From: an uncultured Bacteroidia bacterium
GTDB lineage: Bacteria > Bacteroidota > Bacteroidia > Bacteroidales > ML635J-15
Reading direction: 5' to 3'
Assembly (NCBI GenBank): GCA_902800045.1
Contig: CADCCZ010000005.1
Coordinates: 225,764-289,763 of the forward strand
Length of the DNA: 64,000 bases
The translations under genes were made by a program, and so were the position numbers. Positions 1 through 9,082 of this stretch are shown piece after piece. The notes beneath the pieces are model-generated. The model saw nothing but the letters and a program-made list of their open reading frames with translations. It made no database searches and had not been told where the DNA came from. The number at the start of each line of letters is the position of its first letter. Position 1 is the stretch's first letter.

Positions 1-2820
1 GATGTGGATAATCTGATAGATGTAAATACAACCTCTTATGTGTTGAGCGGTTTGGACGGGGCTACTGTTTATTCTGTAAAAGTGCGTTCTGTTTGTGGCG
101 GCTCCAATGGCATGAGTGAATGGTCCGATGATGTCTCTTTTGAAACTTATGAGGATTTGTGCAAAATACGTTTCGAACTTACCGACTCCTATGGTGATAG
201 TTGGAATGGAGCTGCTATTAGTATTACAAATGTTGCAACGGGAGAGGTTTTGGGATCCGTGACCAACCAGAACCTAAACGGCACTTCTGGCTCTGGTGAG
301 AATGAGGTGAATGTTGTTGATTTTTCAGTTCAAAATGGTACGGAAATAGCTTTTGGCTGGATATCTGGCAGTTATGATAGTGAATGTTCTTATGTCGTAT
401 ACGGAACAAACGACGAGGAGATTTTTTCGGGTACAAATGCAATGTCTTCTCCTGTAACATATATTGTAAGCTGCTCGTATTGTAGAGTCCCTGCAGATTT
501 GCAGGCAAACGATGTGTCGGAAAACACTGCGACTATTAGTTGGACTGGTCATAACGAAAGTTATGAAATAAGATACAGAAGAGAAATATCAGAGCCCCAG
601 CAGGTTATATTCTCTGAGGGATTCGAAAATGGCATTCCGGAAGGATGGACAAATATTGACTCAGACGGTGACGGATACACTTGGGGGGAGACTTCCGGTG
701 GTTATGGTGGAAGTGATTGTATTACTTCTGGAAGTTACGATTTTTCGGCTGGAGCTCTTAGTCCAGACAACTGGATAATAACTCCTGCTGTCGCATTGCC
801 GCAGGGAGTAGAAAACATTAATCTTAAGTTTTATGCAAATGCTCAGGATTCTGAGTTTGCCGAAGATCACTATGGAGTTTATATTTCGACAACTACGGTT
901 GATACGGCTGCATTCACATTGCTGTGGGAGGAAAATATGACTGCCGAGGGCGGTTCTCACAGAGGAGTTCCTGGCGCATGGGGCGAAAAGAATACCGATC
1001 TTACCGCATACGCAGGGCGGACCGTATATATCGCAATCCGCCATTTCAATTGCTATGATATGTTCTTCTTGAATATTGACGAATTCAGTATAAATGTAGA
1101 ATATAATAGTGTATGGACTGTGCTAACGGCAACGGATACTCTTGTTGACTTGGCTGAATTGACACCAGGAGCTACCTACGAATATCAGGTTAACGGAATT
1201 TGTGGCAATATCAACGACAACTGGTCAGAAATAAACACATTTACTACTGTCGCAGAATGCCCGCAACCGTCAAATCTCAATGTGGTAACTACAGTTAACA
1301 CTGCTAGTATAACATGGACAGGAGCCAGCGACAGCTATGTCTTGCGTTACAAAGATTCCAGAACACAGACTTTGTTGTCGGAAAGTTTCGAAAACGGCAT
1401 TTCGGACGAATGGACTGTTGTCGATGCCGACGGCGACGGATTCTCATGGGGACTGTCGTCGGAGTTGATGTCGGGTTATGTGGCACATAGCGGTAGCGAT
1501 ATGCTCTCTTCGCAAAGTTTCGATTTTACCGCAGGTACGCTTACTCCCGACAACTGGCTTATTACTCCTGCTGTCACATTGCCCGAAAATGCCGAAAGCA
1601 TCAATTTCAGATTCTATGTGAATGTTCAGGACGTTGCTTATCCTAGCGAACATTATGGCGTTTACATTTCAACCACCACTGCCGACCTCGATGCTTTCAC
1701 ATTGCTGTGGGAGGAGGATCTGAATGCTGCTGGCGGTACACATAGAACCCAGGGTGCATGGGGCGAAAAGAACACAGACCTTAGCGCATATGCCGGACAG
1801 ACGGTTTATGTTGCAATACGCCATTTCAATAGTTCAAATATGTTCTATTTCAATTTGGATGATATTGCGGTTGTGGCTACAATAGAAACTCTCGATTGGA
1901 CAGAGGTGACTTCTGCCACTTCGCCCTTCGAATTGACAGGTTTGCCTTCGAATACTACATATTACTATCAGATTAATGGCGTATGTGGTGGCAACGACGA
2001 CAATTGGACCGCTGTAAACACATTTTCCACTTTGCCGTTTGGTTACACCATCACAGCAACTGCTGGCGCAGGAGGAACCATCACTCCGTCGGGAGACGTG
2101 ACCGTTTACGAAACTACAAGCCAGTCGTTTACAATTACAGCCAACGCCGAATATCGTCTAGCAAGTGTCATGGTCGACGGTGCTGAGGCAATTGACCAGC
2201 TTGTCGATGGCGTTTACACATTCACAAACGTAAATGCAAACCACACCATTGCTGCAACTTTCGAAGCAATACCTACCTATACTATTACAATTATAAAGGA
2301 GGAACAAGGCTCTGTAACTTATAATGGAACTGAACTTCAAGACAATGAAACGGTTACGGTACAAGAAGGAGCAACTCCATCATTCGAAATAAGCGGTTAT
2401 ACTACAACAAATGGAGACAGGTATATTATAGGAACACTTACTATTGATGACGAAGAAGTTGAGGTAAGCGGAGAATTTCCCGAAAACCAATCTTTCACAT
2501 ATACATTCGAGCCTGTAAATGCAAACCACACTCTTGCTGTAACATTCGTCTTTATAAGTTCGGTTAATATGTCCGAAGCTGGGTCTATGGTAGTTTATCC
2601 GAATCCCAATAATGGTACTTTCAGCATCGACTGCAGCAATATTGAAGGAGATGCAACCTACCAGCTCATCGACGCTCGCGGTGCAGTTGTCGAAACTCGT
2701 GAAATCAACGTGATGAACGGCGCAACCATGAATTTCAACCACAATCTACGTGCTGGCACTTACTTCGTAAGAATCATCAGCGGCGACAAGGTTTACGTTG
2801 GGCAGATTGTTGTTGAATAA
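1..2820 (+). CDS. T9SS-exported multidomain adhesin-like protein (5' partial)
   Basis: The reading frame is open from base 1, so the N-terminus lies outside the window; a GTG at 4 is probably internal. Domains in order: a fibronectin III remnant (about residues 1-45), a beta domain beginning DLCKIRFELTDSYGDSWNG (50-155), FN3, a cleaved-adhesin/jelly-roll domain (about 205-370, EGWTNIDSDGDGYTWGE), FN3 linkers, a second cleaved-adhesin domain (about 455-620), two InlB-type beta repeats (about 685-860), and a type A T9SS sorting domain (last ~75 residues, starting VYPNPNNGTFSID). By family knowledge such proteins leave through the T9SS and are attached to the surface or released. No catalytic domain is visible; one could lie in the missing part. 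The gene ends just before a strong terminator. Confidence 0.9.
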   Translation, partial: DVDNLIDVNTTSYVLSGLDGATVYSVKVRSVCGGSNGMSEWSDDVSFETYEDLCKIRFELTDSYGDSWNGAAISITNVATGEVLGSVTNQNLNGTSGSGENEVNVVDFSVQNGTEIAFGWISGSYDSECSYVVYGTNDEEIFSGTNAMSSPVTYIVSCSYCRVPADLQANDVSENTATISWTGHNESYEIRYRREISEPQQVIFSEGFENGIPEGWTNIDSDGDGYTWGETSGGYGGSDCITSGSYDFSAGALSPDNWIITPAVALPQGVENINLKFYANAQDSEFAEDHYGVYISTTTVDTAAFTLLWEENMTAEGGSHRGVPGAWGEKNTDLTAYAGRTVYIAIRHFNCYDMFFLNIDEFSINVEYNSVWTVLTATDTLVDLAELTPGATYEYQVNGICGNINDNWSEINTFTTVAECPQPSNLNVVTTVNTASITWTGASDSYVLRYKDSRTQTLLSESFENGISDEWTVVDADGDGFSWGLSSELMSGYVAHSGSDMLSSQSFDFTAGTLTPDNWLITPAVTLPENAESINFRFYVNVQDVAYPSEHYGVYISTTTADLDAFTLLWEEDLNAAGGTHRTQGAWGEKNTDLSAYAGQTVYVAIRHFNSSNMFYFNLDDIAVVATIETLDWTEVTSATSPFELTGLPSNTTYYYQINGVCGGNDDNWTAVNTFSTLPFGYTITATAGAGGTITPSGDVTVYETTSQSFTITANAEYRLASVMVDGAEAIDQLVDGVYTFTNVNANHTIAATFEAIPTYTITIIKEEQGSVTYNGTELQDNETVTVQEGATPSFEISGYTTTNGDRYIIGTLTIDDEEVEVSGEFPENQSFTYTFEPVNANHTLAVTFVFISSVNMSEAGSMVVYPNPNNGTFSIDCSNIEGDATYQLIDARGAVVETREINVMNGATMNFNHNLRAGTYFVRIISGDKVYVGQIVVE

Positions 2821-2841
2821 TTTATGCAACACAAAATAGAT

Positions 2842-2868
2842 AAGGTCGCTTTCGGGCGACCTTTTTTT
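2842..2868 (+). terminator. Rho-independent terminator after the T9SS adhesin gene
   Basis: An 8-bp stem, AAGGTCGC (2842-2849) pairing with a GCGACCTT arm (2856-2863), has a 6-base loop and runs into seven T residues. It lies 22 bases after the stop codon. Confidence 0.9.
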
Positions 2869-2889
2869 GCGCCGCAGCCACAGAACGGC

Positions 2890-2911
2890 GTATGTCCCGG
2901 TAAAGACATAC
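2890..2911. repeat. Small inverted repeat between terminator and DMT gene
   Basis: GTATGTC (2890-2896) and GACATAC (2905-2911) are perfect 7-bp inverted arms with an 8-base loop. No T run follows, so it is not an obvious terminator. It may be a fragment of a dispersed repeat; function unknown. Confidence 0.4.
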
Positions 2912-2956
2912 CATAGCGCTATTCAACAAAAAAACTCATCGCAACGATTTTTGCAA

Positions 2957-2964
2957 TATCTTTG
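2957..2964 (+). promoter_or_regulatory. Bacteroidota -7 box TATCTTTG
   Basis: TATCTTTG fits the phylum consensus TAnnTTTG and sits 20-41 bases before the candidate starts of the DMT-family gene. No clear TTTG -33 element is seen at the right distance. Confidence 0.6.
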
Positions 2965-3005
2965 CACGATTTTTCATTTTAACGATGACACAAAGGAAAC
3001 GAAAT

Positions 3006-3470
3006 ATGACAACAGCCGGAATATTTACGATATTACTATTGCTAGTATCCAACATATTTATGACATTCGCGTGGTACGGCAACCTGAAATTGCAGCAGAT
3101 GGACATTTCCACCTCGTGGCCGCTGATACTGATAATATTATGTTCGTGGGGGCTTGCTTTCTTCGAATACTGCGCAATGATTCCCGCCAACCGCCTAGGT
3201 TCACAAATCAATGGTGGACCTTTCTCGCTTATGCAGCTAAAAATCATACAGGAAGCCATTTCGCTAACGGTTTTCACGGCTATTGTCGCATTGGTTTTCA
3301 AGGGAGAACCTATAAAATGGAATCACCTTGTGGCATTCGGCTTTATAATATTAGCGGTATTCTTCGCTTTTCTCAACACTGGCGACAAAAACAAACCGGC
3401 AAAGGACGGCACCGAAATAACCACGACGACCGAAAATCCTCATTCGCCCGACAGCGAAACCAAACTTTGA
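3006..3470 (+). CDS. DMT-family (DUF486-like) small membrane protein
   Basis: A protein of about 154 residues with four predicted membrane segments (FTILLLLVSNIFMTFAWYG, WPLILIILCSWGLAFFEY, a segment around TVFTAIVALVFKG, and LVAFGFIILAVFFAFL), the layout of the DUF486/DMT-like family related to small drug/metabolite transporters. The hydrophilic tail is rich in Thr, Glu and Pro. I chose ATG 3006 because AAAGGAAA precedes it at good distance and the family begins close to its first helix; ATG 2985, seven codons upstream, is the alternative. It stands alone between a terminator and the parA promoter. Substrate unknown. Confidence 0.8.
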   Translation: MTTAGIFTILLLLVSNIFMTFAWYGNLKLQQMDISTSWPLILIILCSWGLAFFEYCAMIPANRLGSQINGGPFSLMQLKIIQEAISLTVFTAIVALVFKGEPIKWNHLVAFGFIILAVFFAFLNTGDKNKPAKDGTEITTTTENPHSPDSETKL

Positions 3471-3593
3471 ACAGGCAAAAAGCCATTCACAGCCCGAAAA
3501 ATATCGGTGCTGATTATTAGCGACATACAAAAAAGTTATGAACAAGTTGGAAAATCTGTCTGCCAAAACAGCGGCTATTTCACCAATAAATAT

Positions 3594-3601
3594 TACTTTT
3601 G
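3594..3601 (+). promoter_or_regulatory. -7 box TACTTTTG for the parA operon
   Basis: TACTTTTG matches TAnnTTTG and lies 25 bases before the parA start. It would drive the long co-directional run that begins with parA. Confidence 0.55.
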
Positions 3602-3626
3602 ACATTTGAATTTATAACGAAACAAA

Positions 3627-4403
3627 ATGGGTAAGATAATAGCATTAGCCAATCAGAAAGGTGGAGTTGGGAAGACCACCACAGCCATAAACCTCGCAGC
3701 AAGCCTCGTAGCTCTTGAGTACAAGGTGCTGCTCGTCGATGCCGACCCGCAGGCAAACACCACATCGGGACTTGGTTTTGATGTAAAGAACATTCGCACA
3801 GGTCTTTACGACTGTCTCGTAAAGGATGAAGATCCTGAAAAAGTAATACTTACATCCGAAGAACTGGATGGTTTGTCGGTACTTCCAACAAACATCGACC
3901 TTGTTGGTGCCGAAATCGAAATGCTCGATATGCCAAACCGAGAATACATATTAAAGAATGTTCTTGACAAAATTCGCGACAAGTACGATTTCATCCTCAT
4001 CGACTGCTCGCCATCGCTCGGAATAATTGTAATCAACGCACTTACTGCATCCGACTCTGTACTTATTCCTGTACAATGCGAGTACTTCGCCCTCGAAGGT
4101 CTTGGCAAACTGTTAAATACAATACGCATAGTCCAGAGCAACACAAACCCCGATCTCGACATCGAAGGCTTTGTTATGACAATGTACGACAAGCGCGTGA
4201 AGATTTCTGAACAGGTGCTCGACGAGGTAAGACATCATTTCGACGATATGGTTTTCAATACGATAATACACAGAAATGTAAAACTAAGCGAAGCTCCAAG
4301 CTACGGACAGTCGATTGTGGAATACGATGTTAGCTCTACTGGTGCAATAAACTACATGAACCTCGCAAAGGAACTTCTGCAACGTAACAATATGACTAAG
4401 TAA
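3627..4403 (+). CDS. parA: ParA/Soj chromosome-partitioning ATPase
   Basis: A 258-residue MinD/ParA-type ATPase. The deviant Walker A is KGGVGKTT at residues 11-18, the Walker A' aspartate is in VDADPQ (D40), and Walker B is FILIDCSPS with D126. The length fits the chromosomal Soj/ParA class that lacks an N-terminal DNA-binding extension. With ParB it segregates replicated origins: ATP-bound dimers bind DNA non-specifically and ParB stimulates hydrolysis. parB begins two bases after its stop, so the two are co-transcribed. The neighbours are cell-envelope genes, which argues for a chromosomal rather than a plasmid system. Confidence 0.95.
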   Translation: MGKIIALANQKGGVGKTTTAINLAASLVALEYKVLLVDADPQANTTSGLGFDVKNIRTGLYDCLVKDEDPEKVILTSEELDGLSVLPTNIDLVGAEIEMLDMPNREYILKNVLDKIRDKYDFILIDCSPSLGIIVINALTASDSVLIPVQCEYFALEGLGKLLNTIRIVQSNTNPDLDIEGFVMTMYDKRVKISEQVLDEVRHHFDDMVFNTIIHRNVKLSEAPSYGQSIVEYDVSSTGAINYMNLAKELLQRNNMTK

Positions 4404-4404
4404 T

Positions 4405-5307
4405 ATGACAGACAAGAAAGATACAAAGAAAAATAAGAAAAGCGGTCTCGGACGTGGACTTGGTTCTCTAATTGACACCGATGCATCAGCCATAAGGAAC
4501 AAGGCTACACAACAGAACGAAATCGCAATAGACTCAATCGAAGTCAACCCTTTCCAGCCGCGAAAGGACTTTGATGAAACCGCCTTGCAGGAATTAGCCG
4601 ACTCGATAAAGGAACTCGGTGTCATTCAGGCAATTTCGGTAAAGGATATGGGCAACGGCAAGTACCAGCTCATTTCGGGCGAACGTCGTCTGCGTGCATC
4701 CAAGATGGCCGGACTGAAAAAGATTCCAGCATACATCAGAACCGATGTCACCGACCAGTCGATGCTCGAAATGGCATTGGTTGAGAACATTCAGCGTGAA
4801 GACCTCAACGCTATAGAGGTTGCCCTCACCTACCAGCAGCTTATCGACGAATGCCACATGACTCAGGAACAGCTCAGCACTCGCGTCGGAAAATCGCGTT
4901 CGGCAATTGCCAACTTCCTGCGCCTGCTTAACCTTCCTCCAAAAATCCAGACTGGCATCCGCGACGAGAAAATCTCTATGGGACACGCACGTGCACTGCT
5001 CGGCGCAAAGGACGAGGAAACAATGCTCATGATCTACGACCAAATACTGAAATACGACTTCTCGGTACGCAAGGTCGAGGAAATCATAAAGGAATACTCT
5101 GGCGGAAAAGCAGAAAAAAAGGAGAAGAAGAAAGTGCTTGCCACCAGCGAAGACTATGCATTGCTTCAGAAAGGACTTTCGAACTGCTTTGCAACCGATG
5201 TAGAACTTAAGCGCAATGCAAAGGGCAAAGGCAAGATAGTAATCCCATTCAAGAACGACAGCGAATTCGAACGCATAATTTCAATCCTTGACAAACTAAA
5301 CTCTTAG
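4405..5307 (+). CDS. parB: ParB/Spo0J chromosome-partitioning CTPase clamp
   Basis: A 300-residue ParB. The N-terminal basic stretch with GLGRGLGSL (about 14-22) is the usual ParA-stimulating segment. The CTP-binding core holds NPFQPRKDF (48-56), GERRLRA (92-98) and ENIQREDLN (127-135). A helix-turn-helix follows (about 153-175, TQEQLSTRVGKSRSAIANFL), and the last ~70 residues form the dimerisation region. It loads on parS sites and spreads as a sliding clamp. No parS-like 16-mer was noticed in this window. It overlaps nothing and precedes the DUF5683 gene by ten bases. Confidence 0.95.
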   Translation: MTDKKDTKKNKKSGLGRGLGSLIDTDASAIRNKATQQNEIAIDSIEVNPFQPRKDFDETALQELADSIKELGVIQAISVKDMGNGKYQLISGERRLRASKMAGLKKIPAYIRTDVTDQSMLEMALVENIQREDLNAIEVALTYQQLIDECHMTQEQLSTRVGKSRSAIANFLRLLNLPPKIQTGIRDEKISMGHARALLGAKDEETMLMIYDQILKYDFSVRKVEEIIKEYSGGKAEKKEKKKVLATSEDYALLQKGLSNCFATDVELKRNAKGKGKIVIPFKNDSEFERIISILDKLNS

Positions 5308-5317
5308 CAATAGGAAA

Positions 5318-5869
5318 TTGAAAATTGCGAAAAAAATATTATTCACTATCGGTTTGATTATCTTTGCATTAAGCACAAATGCACAAATTGACACAATAAG
5401 CAGGGAGCAAGCCAAAGAGAAGGAAAAATTCCATTCTCCCAAGACAGCTACGCTTCTGGCATTAATCCCCAGCGCAGGTCAGGCGTACAACCGCAAATAT
5501 TGGAAAATGCCAATAGTATACGCCACAATGGGTACCTGCATTTACTTTGCTATCAGCAACCAGCAGCAGTTCAGTAGGTTCAAGAAGGCCTACATGCAAC
5601 GCGACAATGGCGAACACGACGAATTCTACGGCATACTTTCGAAGGAAGCCCTAATGAACAACATGGACCGCAACCGAAAAATACGCGATTATACAATCGC
5701 TGGCGCTGTTCTGTTCTATGCCTTGCAAATTGTCGATGCTAACGTCGACGCTCACCTGTTTTATTTCGATGTTGGCGACGACCTGTCGGCCAACTTCTAT
5801 CCTCAAACTTTTAACTCCTTCTACACCAGAACGCCTATACTTGGTGTAGGTTGCACCCTAAAATTCTAA
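5318..5869 (+). CDS. DUF5683-family membrane protein
   Basis: A 183-residue protein with a signal-like N-terminus (KKILFTIGLIIFALSTNAQ) and the core typical of DUF5683 in Bacteroidota (TATLLALIPSAGQAYNRKYWKMPIVYATMG), followed by a second hydrophobic segment (IAGAVLFYALQIVDANVDAHLFYFDV). The start is TTG at 5318, preceded by TAGGAAA; no ATG in frame serves better. Function is not established. The gene is commonly found beside parAB and a LysM transglycosylase, which fits an envelope role. It is four bases upstream of the transglycosylase, so the genes are co-transcribed. Confidence 0.85.
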   Translation: MKIAKKILFTIGLIIFALSTNAQIDTISREQAKEKEKFHSPKTATLLALIPSAGQAYNRKYWKMPIVYATMGTCIYFAISNQQQFSRFKKAYMQRDNGEHDEFYGILSKEALMNNMDRNRKIRDYTIAGAVLFYALQIVDANVDAHLFYFDVGDDLSANFYPQTFNSFYTRTPILGVGCTLKF

Positions 5870-5872
5870 ACC

Positions 5873-7357
5873 ATGAAAAAAATATTTATCATATTCCTCA
5901 TATTATTGACAACTGGACTGCTTCGGGCTCAGAACACCGACACAACAGGAGACAACAGCAGGAAAAAGACTTTCGACATGGTTGACAGCCTCGAGGTATT
6001 CCTAAAGCAATGGTACTACTACACTGGACGCGACACCGTCTGCTACCTCGAAGACAACGACAGATATTATTTCGACACCGACCTGCCCGACTCTATTTTT
6101 AAGGAACGAGTAGAAAAAATAGCCACTCCTATAAACGTAGTTTACAACGCAAATGTCCAGAAATATATCGACAAGTATGTAAAACGCGGACACAGACTGG
6201 CGCCCAAACTGCTTGGACTTTCGCACCAGTATTTCCCGATGTTCGAGGAAAAACTCGATGCTTACGGCATTCCTCTGGAACTAAAATACTTGGCTGTAAT
6301 CGAATCAGCCCTCAACCCGAAAGCTAAATCACCAGCAGGAGCAGTAGGCCTATGGCAATTCATGTACAAGACTGGCCTTAATATGGGACTTGAAATCACT
6401 TCGTACATCGACGAAAGAATGGACCCCGAGAAATCAACCGATGCAGCCTGCCGTTACCTTAAATTATTATACACCACATACAATGACTGGACTTTGGCTC
6501 TGGCGGCCTACAATGCAGGTCCTGGCAGAATCAATGGTGCAATGAAACGTTCAGGCAAATCGACATACTGGGAAATTTACCCTTATCTGCCCGAAGAAAC
6601 GCGCAACTACGTGCCTGGCTTCATCGCTATGATGTATATGTTCGAATACCACAAGTTGCACAATTTTAAACCAGAAAAGATTGATTTCTACGAAGATGTC
6701 GATACTGTAATGATAAAACAGCAGATGCATTTCGCACAGCTCGACTCAGTTCTCGGAATACCTGTCGAAGAAACTCGCGAACTCAATCCGCAGTACAAGC
6801 TCGACATCGTACCAGCAACAGCACAATACTATCCACTAAAGATGCAACGCAAATACATCAGCAAGTTCATGGAACTCGAAGACTCGATTTATCATTTCCA
6901 GGATTCGTTGATGTTCAACAAGCAGAAAATCACCCAGGCAATCGCCGACAGCAAATATGGTGTTCCTTCGGGACAACCAGCAGGCACAAACGCAACAATA
7001 TACACGGTAAAGTCGGGCGACGTGCTCGGAAGCATTGCAAAACGATATGGCACGACGGTTGCCAACATCAAGAGCTGGAACGGCTTGTATAGCGACAGAC
7101 TGCAGATTGGTCAGAAACTGAAAATATATACCAAGGGCGCACCAAAGACCACTACCCCGACAACTGCAAGTTCGGGAAGCACCACACCGCAGAAACTCGA
7201 CCCCGCATACGAATATTATACTGTACAGCAAGGCGATACCCCAGCAAAAATCGCAGCTAAGTACAACGGAGTTTCGGCAAGCGACATTATCAGCCTTAAT
7301 GGTGTCGACCCATCAAAATTAAGAGTTGGACAAAAACTAAAGATAAGGAAAAAGTAA
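5873..7357 (+). CDS. MltD-like lytic transglycosylase with two LysM domains
   Basis: A 494-residue exported peptidoglycan-cleaving enzyme. Signal peptide 1-19 (MKKIFIIFLILLTTGLLRA). The SLT domain (about 115-240) has catalytic Glu144 in AVIESALNPKA, the GAVGLWQFM motif (157-164) and AAYNAGPGRI (211-220). Two LysM domains bind glycan: about 378-420 (YTVKSGDVLGSIAKRYG) and about 447-493 (YTVQQGDTPAKIAAKY), joined by a Thr/Pro/Ser linker. The family cuts the MurNAc-GlcNAc bond with formation of 1,6-anhydroMurNAc in the periplasm. It lies one base before ddl, so wall cleavage and precursor synthesis are in one operon. Confidence 0.92.
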   Translation: MKKIFIIFLILLTTGLLRAQNTDTTGDNSRKKTFDMVDSLEVFLKQWYYYTGRDTVCYLEDNDRYYFDTDLPDSIFKERVEKIATPINVVYNANVQKYIDKYVKRGHRLAPKLLGLSHQYFPMFEEKLDAYGIPLELKYLAVIESALNPKAKSPAGAVGLWQFMYKTGLNMGLEITSYIDERMDPEKSTDAACRYLKLLYTTYNDWTLALAAYNAGPGRINGAMKRSGKSTYWEIYPYLPEETRNYVPGFIAMMYMFEYHKLHNFKPEKIDFYEDVDTVMIKQQMHFAQLDSVLGIPVEETRELNPQYKLDIVPATAQYYPLKMQRKYISKFMELEDSIYHFQDSLMFNKQKITQAIADSKYGVPSGQPAGTNATIYTVKSGDVLGSIAKRYGTTVANIKSWNGLYSDRLQIGQKLKIYTKGAPKTTTPTTASSGSTTPQKLDPAYEYYTVQQGDTPAKIAAKYNGVSASDIISLNGVDPSKLRVGQKLKIRKK

Positions 7358-7358
7358 A

Positions 7359-8330
7359 ATGAAAAACATTGCAGTATTGGCAGGAGGCTACACTTCGGAA
7401 CGACAGATAAGCCTCAATTCGGGAAACCAGATTCTTGAAAACATCGACAGGAATCTCTACAACGCCTACCTCATAGATGTAAGGAAAGACGGTTTCTTCT
7501 GCATTTTCAACGGGAAGGAATACAGCGTTGACCTTAATAAGTTTGCCGTAGAAATCGAAGGCAAACCGACAAAATTCGAGTATGCCTACCTTGCTCTCCA
7601 CGGTTCACCCGGCGAAGACGGTAAAGTTCAGGCTTGGCTCGATATGCTTGGTATCCCCTACTCCGCCTGCGATGTTTTCTCGTCGATGATAACTTTCAAC
7701 AAGATTGCCGCAAAGAAAATGCTTGCCGACGAGGGCATTGCAATGGCAAAGATGGCAATAATCCGTGGCGAAAATCCTTTCGATGTTGACGAAATCATAG
7801 AAAAGGTCGGTCTGCCTTGCTTCGTAAAACCAGCAACTGCTGGTTCAAGCTTCGGTGTTACAAAGGTTTACGAAAAGGACAAGTTCATCGATGCAATAAA
7901 CCTTGCACGTACCGAAGACACAAACATTATAGTCGAGGAATACATCAAGGGAACCGAAGTTTCGTGCGGCGTACTCAAGACTGCCGACTACGAGCAGGTT
8001 TTCCCCGTAACAGAAATCTCGACCAAGAACGACTATTTCGATACCGAAGCAAAATACACTCCAGGTGTCACCAACGAAATAACCCCTGCCCGCATCAGCG
8101 ACGACGAAACACGCAAGGTGCAGGAAGCCGTATCGCGCATATACGACATTATCGGTTGCAGCGGAATCGTTCGTATCGACTTCATTATCAAGGAAGGAAC
8201 ACCGTATTTCATCGAGGTTAACTCCATTCCGGGTATGAGCGCCGAAAGCATTGTGCCTAAGCAGATTCGCACCATGGGCAAAAACATGACAGAAATACTC
8301 AATAAGGTAATAGCAGAAAAGTTGAAATAA
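7359..8330 (+). CDS. ddl: D-alanine--D-alanine ligase
   Basis: A 323-residue ATP-grasp ligase that joins two D-Ala for the peptidoglycan stem peptide in the cytoplasm. Visible are the N-terminal VLAGGYTSERQISL, the ALHGSPGEDG loop, the ATP-grasp lysine region PCFVKPATAGSSFGV, EEYIKGTEVSCGVL, and the metal/substrate motif YFIEVNSIPGMS near the C-terminus. Length is normal. It begins one base after the transglycosylase gene and ends two bases before the nitroreductase gene. No gene for MurF or another Mur ligase is nearby. Confidence 0.95.
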   Translation: MKNIAVLAGGYTSERQISLNSGNQILENIDRNLYNAYLIDVRKDGFFCIFNGKEYSVDLNKFAVEIEGKPTKFEYAYLALHGSPGEDGKVQAWLDMLGIPYSACDVFSSMITFNKIAAKKMLADEGIAMAKMAIIRGENPFDVDEIIEKVGLPCFVKPATAGSSFGVTKVYEKDKFIDAINLARTEDTNIIVEEYIKGTEVSCGVLKTADYEQVFPVTEISTKNDYFDTEAKYTPGVTNEITPARISDDETRKVQEAVSRIYDIIGCSGIVRIDFIIKEGTPYFIEVNSIPGMSAESIVPKQIRTMGKNMTEILNKVIAEKLK

Positions 8331-8332
8331 TT

Positions 8333-9082
8333 ATGGTAAAGGAAATTTTCGACCACGTATCGGTAAGGGAATACGCCGACAAGGAGATTCCCGAAAGCGT
8401 TCTGAACAAGGTTCTCGAAGCCGCATCAAGGGCATCGAACACTGGCAACATGCAGATTTACAGCATCGTTGTCAACACCGACAAGGAAATGATAGAAAAG
8501 TTGGCGCCAACGCACTTCTGCCAGCCTGCAATAACCAACGCAAAGGCTGTACTTACATTTTGCGCCGACATCAACCGCTTTAAAATCTGGTGCGAAAATC
8601 GGAATGCCAAGGCTGGATTCGACAATTTCCTAACTTTTATGACGGCTGCTACCGATGCAATAATTGCAGCGCAGAATGCTTGTCTCGAAGCCGAAAGCAA
8701 CGGATTGGGTATCTGCTATTTAGGTACGGTAATCTACAATGCCGACAAGATTATTGAGATTTTGAAACTTCCGAAGGGCGTTGTTCCTGTTGCTACAGTA
8801 ACAATGGGCTACCCAAAACAGCAACTGCCACTTACCGAACGACTTCCGCTTGAAGCTATAGTTCATCACGAGACTTATCACAACTTCAGTGCAAGCGACA
8901 TCGACAGGATTTACGCAGAAACAGAAAAACTCGAATCGAATAAAAAATTCGTTGCCGAGAACAATAAACAGACGCTTGCTCAAGTTTTTGCAGAAGTAAG
9001 ATACACAAAGGAAGGCAATGAACAGGCATCGAAATGTCTGCTCGAAGTATTGAAGAAACAAGGATTTTTGCCCAATGAATAA
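8333..9082 (+). CDS. Nitroreductase-family FMN oxidoreductase
   Basis: A 249-residue protein of the NfsA/FRP-like nitroreductase family: the N-terminal SVREYADKEIPESVLNKVLEAA binds FMN phosphate, SNTGNMQIYSIVV follows, and AQNACLEAESNGLGICYLGTV is the central helix and turn of the fold. MGYPKQQLPLTERLP is the usual C-terminal FMN-facing loop. Such enzymes use NAD(P)H to reduce nitroaromatics, quinones or flavins; the natural substrate here is unknown. It is co-transcribed with ddl and overlaps the next gene by 8 bases. Confidence 0.85.
   Translation: MVKEIFDHVSVREYADKEIPESVLNKVLEAASRASNTGNMQIYSIVVNTDKEMIEKLAPTHFCQPAITNAKAVLTFCADINRFKIWCENRNAKAGFDNFLTFMTAATDAIIAAQNACLEAESNGLGICYLGTVIYNADKIIEILKLPKGVVPVATVTMGYPKQQLPLTERLPLEAIVHHETYHNFSASDIDRIYAETEKLESNKKFVAENNKQTLAQVFAEVRYTKEGNEQASKCLLEVLKKQGFLPNE

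Noticed and set aside
2867..3520. A 217-codon plus-strand frame overlapping the DMT gene
   Set aside because: The other frame codes a well-formed four-helix membrane protein, and this one has no homology-like motif.
3627..5307. Plasmid or prophage partition genes
   Set aside because: The ParA lacks the N-terminal DNA-binding extension and the genes sit among housekeeping wall genes, which fits the chromosome.
3627..5307. parS sites near parAB
   Set aside because: No GTTTCACGTGAAAC-like 16-mer was seen; the sites may lie elsewhere.
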